A stretch of DNA of 64,000 nt, taken from NCBI RefSeq assembly GCF_954871325.1, contig NC_088776.1:51602569-51666568 (forward strand). The letters run 5' to 3'. The DNA is from Gordionus sp. m RMFG-2023. Its lineage: Eukaryota; Nematomorpha; Gordioida; Chordodea; Parachordodidae. Shown one piece after another: positions 12,895 to 24,000 of this stretch. The position numbers and the translations under genes were made by a program. Position 1 is the first letter of the stretch. Each line of letters opens with the position of its first letter. Below the pieces are notes generated by a model. That model searched no databases. It saw only the letters and a program-made list of their open reading frames with translations, and had not been told where the DNA came from.

Positions 12895-13110
12895 AAAATA
12901 CGAAAATAATTATTGATACATATCAAGCAAAACTAATTATCAAAAATCTATAAAAGAGCTAGGATATTAAAATATTTCAACAGTTTACATACCCTTTTAA
13001 TGGTTTGGTTTAGATTATGTGACATAATTTTTAACGGTTCAGGTTAGGATAATAATAAAATTAATATCTGTTTAATGGTTCGGTTTAAATGGATCCTTGA
13101 TTTTTAAATA
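12895..13110. repeat. Dispersed repeat R2, copy B
   Basis: This stretch parallels 4300-4540: taattattgatac, a run of actaattat, then taatggtttggtttag, aacggttcaggttagg and aatatctgtttaatgg. It is followed at once by repeat R1 copy B, whereas at the left end of the window R1 comes first and R2 lies beyond the Tc1/mariner element. R1 and R2 are therefore probably separate families. Confidence 0.55.
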
Positions 13111-13129
13111 GCTTAGTATATTTTTTTTA

Positions 13130-14245
13130 AAATATATAGCCCAGCGGGTTAGCCTTTTAACCTTTAAAAAATTTAATACGTGGCTTGTGGGTTAGAAATA
13201 TAAACTTATTGTAGACATTTGATTCCAATACCAACTAAATTTTCTCTTATCAATTTTTTGTAGTTATTAATTATTTTATAATCATAAAATATTAATGTTT
13301 TACAATATTTTAATAATTATTTGGTAATATTTTATAACACTTTATTGAGAAGCTCTAACCATACTTAAAATATATTTTGAAGGATACATTCACAGGGCCA
13401 AAATGCAATTAAGGTGCTGAACATTTTAACAAAACTTTGTAAACCCTTTGGTTTTTAAATAAATTATTTTTTAAAAATATTTTAGGCAACATTTCCTCCT
13501 TCGGCTGTCAAAATCCTATTGAAAATCTCATATTATTTGTAATCGCTTGCAAAGGCGTCGATGTTTGGATCAACCGAAATGTGGAAAACTTCTTTATTAT
13601 CATATAATTACAAACGAATATTAAATATTATTCCTATCTAACTCATAAAAGAAAAGAGAATTTAGTTTGTAAATATAAGATACAAAGTTGATAAATTGTT
13701 CCAAAAGCCTGGCCTTTCTTCTAATGTATTTCAAAAATTTTTAAAAATAATTTAATGTTAAATCATCAGATTCGTGTATTTTCTAGTGTCATATAATATA
13801 ATAATCAACAAATTTTACCAATTAATAAATAAAAAATGAGCCCACTTTTTAAATAACAAACCGTTTATTTTCCATTGTTAAGATGTGAAAAAAGTCAATC
13901 ATACATATGCATATTCATGAATTTGCTGAGGGGGGGGCGATATTAGGTGAGGTTATTCTCCAAAATTTTATTTGAATCCACTTAGTGCTGCCTTTAACTA
14001 TATTCGATTTTTATAAAAATAATTTGACCCTTTTTTTTATATAAAAATACTTTTTTCTAAAATTATGAATTATAGTGTTTATTTTAAAAAGTTATATACT
14101 TTTGCTAATTTTTCCTTATCGTGATATATTGTAAACATTTTTATGTGGAGGGGGAGGGAGGAATTTTTAAGATATAATGAGTATGAAAAATATCGCTGTG
14201 ATCATTGTTTAGCAAATAACATTTACAATTACTAAATTTTATTAA
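13130..14245 (+). repeat. Dispersed repeat R1, copy B
   Basis: Homologous to 1-1560 in the same orientation (for example ttataacactttatt, ttcggctgtcaaaatcc, aaatcatcagattcgtg, cattgtttagcaaataac). It lacks the hAT found in copy A. It carries instead a different insert of about 250 bp, from about 13912 to 14167, that begins and ends with G-rich tracts (gaggggggggcg and gtggagggggaggg). No coding sequence. Confidence 0.75.
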
Positions 14246-15067
14246 ACTCTTTTTTGAATATAATTAACCCTACCCTATATCCGTTTTGGTTAGTTGTATT
14301 TTTAGTTGCTATTTGACGGTGCCATCTAGTGTTGTTAAAGAGCCCAATTTTCGTCGATTTTTCAAAATAGCCCGATAGACTTTAGCTAAAATAATATATG
14401 TAAGCATCAAGATTTGGCAAATAGATGCCCAAGCATTTCTACCAGCTAAGAGCAAATATTTTTGGCTTACATAATGTTATTTAAATAGTCTCAACACATT
14501 TATTCTTTTTCGTCTATAGATATTATTTGATAGAAGAGAATCTATAAAGTGATATTATTTTTAGGGAATAGTGATAAAATTTTTAAAAAATAGGGGTTTC
14601 TTTACATCATTCTAATAAGCTTAGCAAAAAGGTTCGAATCGGTTTTTTATTATTTTTGGAAACGGAATCTGAATCATGATCCGTTATTTTAATCTTAACA
14701 TAAACCTGAACCCATATTCGATACAATCCGGATCCCTGACACGATTCAGATATAATTGTAACATAAGGACTTTCAAATCGGTAAGAAAATTATATAAGAT
14801 TTCATTCAGTTTATTAATTGTTATTTTTTGAGTAAATGTTATTTCCTTAAGTAGCATACTATTTAAGAATAAATATTTAACTAATTAAATCAAAAAATAT
14901 TTATATATAGCTTTTTATTAAAGCAATCAGTACAATATTTACAATTTTTTAAAAATCACCAATAATGTGACAGTTTTATATTTATATAATAAAAGTCTAG
15001 TCTGTCAATTTTTTTTTTAAAAATTAAAGTATAAGAATTAGATTTAAAAAATATGAATCTTGTAAAA
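14246..15067. other. Intergenic, nothing firm
   Basis: AT-rich sequence 3' of the dUTPase gene. Positions 14630-14770 hold ggttcgaatcgg, ggaaacggaatctg and atccggatccctg, reminiscent of the R2-type ggttcgg words, but there are no boundaries. No exon or RNA gene is supported. Confidence 0.4.
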
Positions 15068-18000
15068 TTAGTTAAGACCCGTGGATCCAAAGCCCTTATC
15101 ATTTCTTTCTGTAATATCCAATCGCTGTTAAAAAAATAAAATATATATAAATAAACAGATAAAATATATTTGTGAATATTAATTATGCAATATAAAAAAA
15201 ATATAAAATTAATTATGATAGTTATAAACAGAGTTTGAAATAGGAAAACAACATTAAGAATTCTCTTTTATAAAAACCACAAACTATTTAAAATTTTTAA
15301 AAGGTTGTTAGAACAGTTGTGAAATGTTTAGAATTGTTGTGAGTAATTGAATTTAGAGGATTTATTATTTACACTTTTGAAATTTTTATGATTATTTTTA
15401 TTAGAACAAATCATATGAATAATTGTGACAATTAACATATATTATCAAAAAAATGCAGAATTTTTTTACCTCAACTTCTTCGATTGTAGGATAAGAAATC
15501 TTTTCGCATATAAGTTGAGCTATCCTACTTCCTTTCTCCACTTTTATATAGTTTATGTAAAAAATTAAATAAATTTTTAACCTGTTAAAAAAAAATTATT
15601 TTAAAAAATTAGGCCATGACTCTGACAACACGTGTAAGGTAGAGTTTATATCTAAAACGAATTATTTGTTTTCGATATTCGATTCGTATTTTACGAATAC
15701 GAATAACACAATTATTCGATTCGAAAATTCAAATCGAATTCGAATAAGGAAAATATATTATTCGTCGAATAATTTTTTATCTATTATTCGATCGAATTAT
15801 TCGATTAAAATAATTTATATTAATAAATATCGAAAAATAATCATATATTATTAGTAGGAATTATTTGCAATTATTCCTATTTAATAAAATTTCCTAGTGG
15901 AATAATGAAGAAACATTTTATATTACTAAATGTTGTTAACGGCTGTTTTTATTCGAATAATTCATAATATAAAATTACTTCGGAAATTGTTTTATGATGG
16001 ACGAAGAAAGTATTTCTTTTTATATGTAATTTATAACACATATACAATTATAAATAACTAGTTGCTATCCCGTCAAGAATGATGGGCGAACCAGATATTT
16101 CGCCTTTGTTTGATGATGGAGAAATCATATATTTGACTTTTTGAAAAATCATTGTGGTTAAAAAATTTGTTGTTGGTATATTTGTCTTCTACATGATATG
16201 AATATTATATTGATTTTTCTACATTATATATAAATATACTATATAGGTATGCTTCGATATTATCTTACTAATAAAATTTGTTTGTCGTTTATCCATAGTT
16301 AAATTTTACAAAATAAATTAAATATTCTATCTTTTTTAATTTATGGTTAAATAAAATTTTCGAATTGAATCGAATCGAATAATCATTTTATTATTCGTAC
16401 GAATACGATAATGAAATATTCGATTTAAACGAATACGAATAATTCCATTATTTGATTCGTATTTTTGTAGGTCTAGTAGAGTTAAATCATTCCTTATATT
16501 ATCACAAAAATTGTAAATCTAACTAAATTATGAATTTGACACATATTTGGTTTAATAGTCTTGTTAAATTGTTTTAAAAAGATAATTATTTATTGCATTA
16601 TTAGAGCTGAAATGTGTAATGCAATGTAAATAAAGCTCCAAAGGCAGGCCTTCATGATAAATATCATATTATGTATATTAAGTAAATTAAATTGAATTTA
16701 GAACTTTTAAGAAATTTTTGTTCACTTTATAAATTAATTCAAATTTCTGTGATAACAAAGCAATAAGTGATCATTACTTTATAAAGTAGGTCTAATTATA
16801 TATCTTAAGTTAAAAATTATTTTGGGTCAAACCAGGCTTGGCCTAAAATTAATAAAAATTTCCAGGTCAGGGTCTGGTATTATCATAATTATAATTTTTG
16901 TCACGATTTTTTTAAATTAAATTTTTTAATAAAAAAATTTATTCTAAATGCTCTATAGAATAAATAATCTTAATTAAATCCCTTTGAAATTTATGTATAA
17001 ACGATTGTTAAACAACATTGAATTTACTAAAATGTATTTTAACATATAAAAATAACCAATATGTTTAGAAAATATAATACTTACTTAGTATATTTAAAAT
17101 AAATTCTTTTTTAATGTTAGCAATATTTAATTAAACCAATATTTTTATGCATATGAATTAACTTTCTTAGCATCAAAATATTAAATATCAATATTTATTT
17201 AAAGGGCCATTAAAATATATAGATTTCTTATATCTTCTTAAATATAAACAATACTAGGATTCTTATTATGTGAAATTTTTTTATAATTAAATTTAACAAT
17301 TAATTGGAACTCACATGGAAAATATAGTAAAATGAGGTAAAAATTAATAATTATTTAAATTTACATAAAAAAATTAATTTAAATCATGATTTTTATTCAA
17401 AAAATTAGTGATTTTAATCATAATTTAAATCAATTTAATTTAATCATGAAAACCCTAATTAATGTTCTTATTAGAGGTTTGCAAAACCAAATCCAACTCA
17501 AAACTGAGTTATTGTAACTACTTTTTATTTCAGGAAAAATATTTTGTGGGTCAGGTTGGCAAATATTTTTGTTACAATTTGAAATTAAATTCGGTTCATT
17601 TTTAATTACTAATTCTTATAACAAACTAGTGGCTCAGTTATTGAGTTAGCCTTGGAACCATATAAATCTACTTTTTAATAATCATTATGGTACAGTGTAA
17701 TCAAAAATTATCATATATACAACTCAGTAAAATTATAAACCACCAAACAAAAAGATTAACTTAGTTTTAAATTTATCATTTTCCTGCAAAATTTACATAA
17801 GGTGTTCAACTTCACTTTACAGGGTGTGAGCTACCAGCTATAAAACACATTATAGGGCATAGTAGTCTACCAACTAAATTGTATCTTAGTGTACTAATTT
17901 ACTTCTTTGTAGAATATAGACTACTCGCTAATAACATCTTTTATTTTATCAAGTTAACACAATACAGAGTGTTGTGTGAACAAGATCTTATTATTATAAA

Positions 18001-21000
18001 TTCAATAATAAATTAAAATATTTTATTACCATTCATAGGTTGATCACTATGATTAAATAATATAACGCTAATATTTCCCCTATAATCTTTATCTATGACA
18101 CCAGCACCCACATCGATTCCATGCTTTGCTGCTAAACCTGATCTAGGGGCTTTAATAATAAAATTATTAAAAATAAATATATATAATATATTTATCAAGG
18201 ACCTGCAGGCCTAATATTTTCCAATTTTCCCTTCAAACAATTTGGAAATTATTATAAATAGTGAAATTCTGGCCATAGTCAAAAAATGATCAACAAAATA
18301 TAATTATATTTTTGTAAAGAATTCATGGACTAGACCTAATTTTTTTTTAGAAATCAACACTAGGCTGGGTGCAAATTACTGATATCTATTAAAATTTAAA
18401 TTAAGGACCTACAAATTCAGAATTTTTTAGCCCTGGCCTACCTGATAATAATTTCTTCTAAAAAAAGCTTAAAGAAGAAATCTTAACCTAAGATGTTGTA
18501 ATCGTAGAAATATATGTAGATATATATATATATATATTAAAAGACTAATTATTTAAAATGTCAATAATTTCTTTTATTTCAAAATATTTCAATCAAAATC
18601 ATGAAAAATCACATGATGATGTTTTTATCAATTAATATAAAATATATAAATTTTATATGATTGACATTTCAAATAATTAACTTTTAATATATATGTCGAG
18701 GGATCAGAACTATCGGGGATCATCGCGGGTTTAAAAAAATCAATTTTTTAAAGGGTAAAGAACTATACGGTAATATCACGTTTAAACTATGATAAAGAAG
18801 AATCTTAATTTAAAACGCGTTTTCTTTGTTTTTTAAAAAAATTTATTATTTATTTTCAATGTTAATTTTTTGGCCTTATGAAATAAGATATGTCTAAAAT
18901 AGGGTATCAATTGATAACTAATCAAAATATCTATTCAACTGGAGGTCAGTCTCTTCCCCTTAATGGGCGAGTCTAGGTCTGGTGAGCGAGGAATATTTTT
19001 ATCAAAACAAAATATCGATATGGGTATCAAATAATAGCTAATTTTAATATCTTTTGACTGAAATTCTTCATTCTTGGTCTTGATGGGTATGACCAGAGTT
19101 GTTAAAGTAGCGCGCTAACTTTTTTGGTAGCTATAGCTAATAGCGGCTACTTTTTTTGTAATTATTTAATTTTTTAGCGCGGTACTTTTTTTGAAAGTAG
19201 TTAAGTAGCCGCTACTTCGCTACTTTTAAAAAATATAATGAAGGTAAGTATAAACATGAAAATTTAAATATAATATCATAATTAATTATAATTTTTATGA
19301 TTTATTATTTAATTTTGAAATTGAAATATAATTTCAATTTGTAATTTATATTTTCATTTGTATTATAAACCTTAATCACGTGTTGATAATTTAAAATGTC
19401 ATCGCCTATGGATATCCAAATCGTTGAACGTGATTCAGACAATGATATTAATGAAATGAAAGATACCAGGGAAGAAAATGTTCTTAATAACTATAATATA
19501 AATTTCCCATTCCCTAGATTTGAAAATTTTTTTAAATAAATATATAAGCAAAACTGGTTTCAAATTTATTTGTTTAAAATGTAAAAAAAAATATTTCCTC
19601 AAATCAATCCAGTAGCTATAACCTCAAGAAAAACCTAAAGGTAAATTGTCATTTTTACTTCTAATAATATTTATTTTATAAGACTGTTCATGAGTTTTAA
19701 GGAAATGGAGAAACATCTAAATAATTTTGGTATAGGCGACTCTACATCCAAAAAGACTAATTCAATTCAAACCAAATTAATTAATAATGCAAATGACAAT
19801 ATTTCTCAGAAAATGGCTGATAAAGTTATTGTTGATTTTATAATTTCTACAGTTCAGCCAATGTTATTAGTTGATAATCCATCATTTACCAACTTTAAAA
19901 AGAGGATCTGTGGCATTATCTCTCAAAATGATAATAGGATGCCATACATACGATGTACTTGCAAATAAATTGATAATCTCATATTTCAAATATGTATATA
20001 AGATTAAATACCCTCAAGTGCTAGTGTCGAGAGATTATTTAATAAGGCAAAACTTATACTTTCTGATCGTCGCTCTAGACTTGGGGATGATAATATTGAA
20101 ATGATTTTATTATTAAAATGCAACAAATTACCATAAATATTTATTTTTATTACATAAATTTTTTTATAATCAAAACTAACTATATTTTAATATTTATAAA
20201 TGTTGATTTTTATATATTTATTTACTATACAATAACATTAGATGCAAAAATTAAAAAATTTGTTTATAAATTTTTTTTATAAAAAGTAGCTAATAGCGAA
20301 CTACTTTTTTTGACAAATAGCGATAGCGTTAACGCGCTACTTTTTTTAACAAATAGCGATAGCGGTAGCGCGCTACTTTTAAAGGTAGCGTTTAACAACT
20401 CTGGGTATGACTTGGTCTGGGAGAGTGCATGGTAGGGGGGGGGTAAAAAATCATTTTTTTGATATGGGTATCAAATATTAATTTTCTTTGTAATAATAAT
20501 CACTCATAGAGGGCGGGTCTACGTCTTGGAGGATTAGAAAATTTTTTATCAACACAAAATATGGATATGGGTATCAAATAAAAGCTAATTTAAATATCTT
20601 TTGATTGAAAGTGTTCATTCTTAGTGTTAATCGGTATGACTTGATCTGGAGGGTGGATGGGGGTGGCAAAATATAATTTTTTTTGATATGAATATCAAAT
20701 AAAAGGTAATTAAATTATTTTATTGTAATAATAATAATCACTCATGGGCGGCTCTAGGTCTTGAGGGGTCAGGAATATTTAACTTAAATATCTTTTAATC
20801 GAAAGTATTCATTCTTGGTGTTGATGGGTTGACTTAGTCTAAAGAGTGGATAGTGATGGGGGGGGGGAGGCAAAAAAATAATTTTTTGATATGGGTATCA
20901 AATAAAAGGTAATTAAAATATTTTGTTGTTAATAATCACTCAAATGGGCGGGTCTAGGACCTGGAGAGATCAGGAATATTTTTTAACATAAAATTATCAA

Positions 21001-24000
21001 ATAAAAGCTAACTTAAGTATCTTTGACTGAAAGTATTAATTATTGATCTTGATGGGTATTGGTCTGGGGGATTAAGGAGGGTGTTAAGAAATAATTTTTT
21101 TGATAAGTATATCAAATAATAGGTTATTAAAATATTTTTTTTATTGTAATAATAATTAAACTCTAAATGGGCTATAGGTCTTGGAGGGCTAGGAAATTTT
21201 TTGTCAACACAAAATATTGATATGACTATAAAATAGAAGCTAATTAAAATATTTTTCTATTAAAATAATAGTACTCACTCTTGGTCTCTTAATGGGTTGG
21301 ATTAAGTCCGGTGGAGGGAGTGTTTAAAATAATAATTTGATATGAATACCAAACATAAGATAAAGAAAATCTCTAAAGATATAATATTAAATAGCAGTAA
21401 ATGGTCGGGTCTAAGAATTAGGTGGTCAGAATTTGTATAAAATTTTCATATTATATAAATTGAATATGGTTATAAAATACTTGGGAAGTCCGTTATTTAT
21501 CACTAAATATATTCTACATATTTATTCTGCATATTATTAAAATTAACTTTCACATAAAATTATAGACAGATCGAAATTTAATATATTAATGGTTAGGTCG
21601 AAATTTAATATATTAATGGTTGGGGTTGGCCTACATAATATAAAATTAATTTTATTAAAATCATTCTTTTATGCGTTTATTCCAAATCTCCCTTAGTATA
21701 AATTAAGATTTAGGATATTTATAAATTTTCTGTCAAAACACAAACCTCGTTAAACTTAACCTTTCTTTAGTAGCCAGGCCCTCAACATATTAACAAAATT
21801 TCCACTTGGATAGAATTTTAAGAAATATAAAAGAATAAAAATAAAAGATTTTTTTAAATCTTTTTTTTGGTTCCAATCCTGAACCCGAAATATTTAAATT
21901 GCATTTAATATCGATAGCTTTAGCATGCTATCTTTTTTTTAAAAATTGCGATAGCGATTGCTAGCTACTAAAAATAATTGCAAAAATTATTATAATAATT
22001 TTATATAGTTAATTCCAAAATCAATCTTTTTATTTTATCTTGAAATTTAAATTTACTAAAATATGCATTGAAAATATATTTTTCAAAAAAATTAAAAAAT
22101 TTTAAATGTCGACAGTAGAGATTGATAATGAATAGGGATATACCGATATTTTATATCGGATCGGATCGAGCCGATATTTCGCTCATTTTAAAATATCGGT
22201 TATCGGCAAATATTATAAAATTTTCCGATCCGATATAAAATGGCGCTTTTAACAAAATTTAAAAAAAGTTATATCTAAAAAACCATTTATTTTTATAAAT
22301 AAAATCGAAATACATTTTTATGTTTAATTTTTTTAATAGAAATAATTAGTTAATAAACATTCTGCAATATAGTTATTTTTTTCGCATTCTGTTTAAAAAA
22401 GTGTTCATTAATCTCTTCAGTATCTGTTTTTAGTGATGCTAGTGATATTAACAGTCCCCATCACCGCCGACATATCTCTGATATAAAAAGAAATCTTCGA
22501 TATATTAATTTTAAATATTAATTTCAAATTTCATAATATATTTTTTATTACTAATTATGTAAATAGATTAAGATTACTTATTATATAAATAATAGCAATT
22601 GAATTGAATATAAACTATAACTGACCATTATAATATATTTAAATGACATATGTTATGGTATAGTAAAATTATAGATGTTGTACTAATAAAAAGTATATTA
22701 AAAATTAAAACCGGTATCTTTGCAGAATACAAAATTAGATATGATATCGGATCGGTTATCGGCCGATATCAATTAAATATCTGAAATATAGGATCGGATC
22801 GGCCTCCAAAAAGTGGTATCGGTACACCCCTAATAATGAAGATAATTTTGGTAAAGATCATATAGACAAAGTAATATCCCTGTAAAATGATGATGATATG
22901 GAATTTTCTTTTCCTAAATTTACAATTATTTTAATCTCGATAAAAAAAAATTAACACAGGGTATAAATTTTGCTGTAAGATGTGGCTGAAGGTTTTATCA
23001 TAGGGTATAATGATTGCTCACAAAATAAAAAGGGGAAATTCCTATGAATCATTTTACAATATTGAATATTCGGAGAGAACGAACTATAAAATAAGCAAAA
23101 CAATATTAAGGAAAGATAAAAATACTACAAACTAAATAGGCGATAGATCTAAAATATTTTAGCTAGACTGCCTTCGTTTATTGCATATTTAAAAGATAGG
23201 AATAAGGAAGATAATTTTCACAAAAATAAAATTATCCATTGGGAATCACGTACTGATACCAATAAATAAAAATGATAGATCAAATCTATGCCCTAAAAAT
23301 ATTGAAGCTGAAATTATCCAAATGGAGAGGGGTTGGAATTATTTTGGGAAAAATTAATTCTTTATTTTTAAAAACGAACGTTCATAAATCAATAAAATTT
23401 ACCAATTTAACCATTCCATAAGACCAACTCCATAATAACAACATCAAAAAGTGCATCTTATTGTAATTGTAAATCAATTTGCAATTGCCAAAAAAGTTGC
23501 AACAATAAGAGATGCCAATGTTTTAAAAATGGCATTAATTGTTCCACAAAATGACATTTTTGTGTAAATAATAAATAATTGTTCAAAATTATATCTTATA
23601 TTTCAATTATCAAAATCAAATAAAATATGTGTTCATTATATGGTTTAAAAAAAGGAAAATGAGGAATGATTTGCTTGTAAAGTATAATAATTTATAACTG
23701 TAATAAAAATAATTTATAATGTCATTTTTAAATTTTTGAATCGATGGTTTCAAATATAGCCTCAAGAAATTTTAAGATTTAAAAATATTGAATTAGAGGT
23801 ACCTCAAGATATAAGGTTGTTCCAAAGACTATAATATAGAGAAAGAAAAGAAAGTGAATTTTGGAAAAACACAACAGGATATCATAGACTAAACGAATTG
23901 GAGTCTAGGAAAAAATGCTATGGAAATCGATTTTTGCCCCTGATACATTATTGCAGAACAGTTACAATGATTATGAAGGTTGTGAAATCAATAACAAGCT

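Noticed and set aside
14620-14650. ggttcgaatcgg, resembling a tRNA T-loop
   Set aside because: No A-box or cloverleaf upstream; the word belongs to a dispersed ggttcgg-rich repeat.
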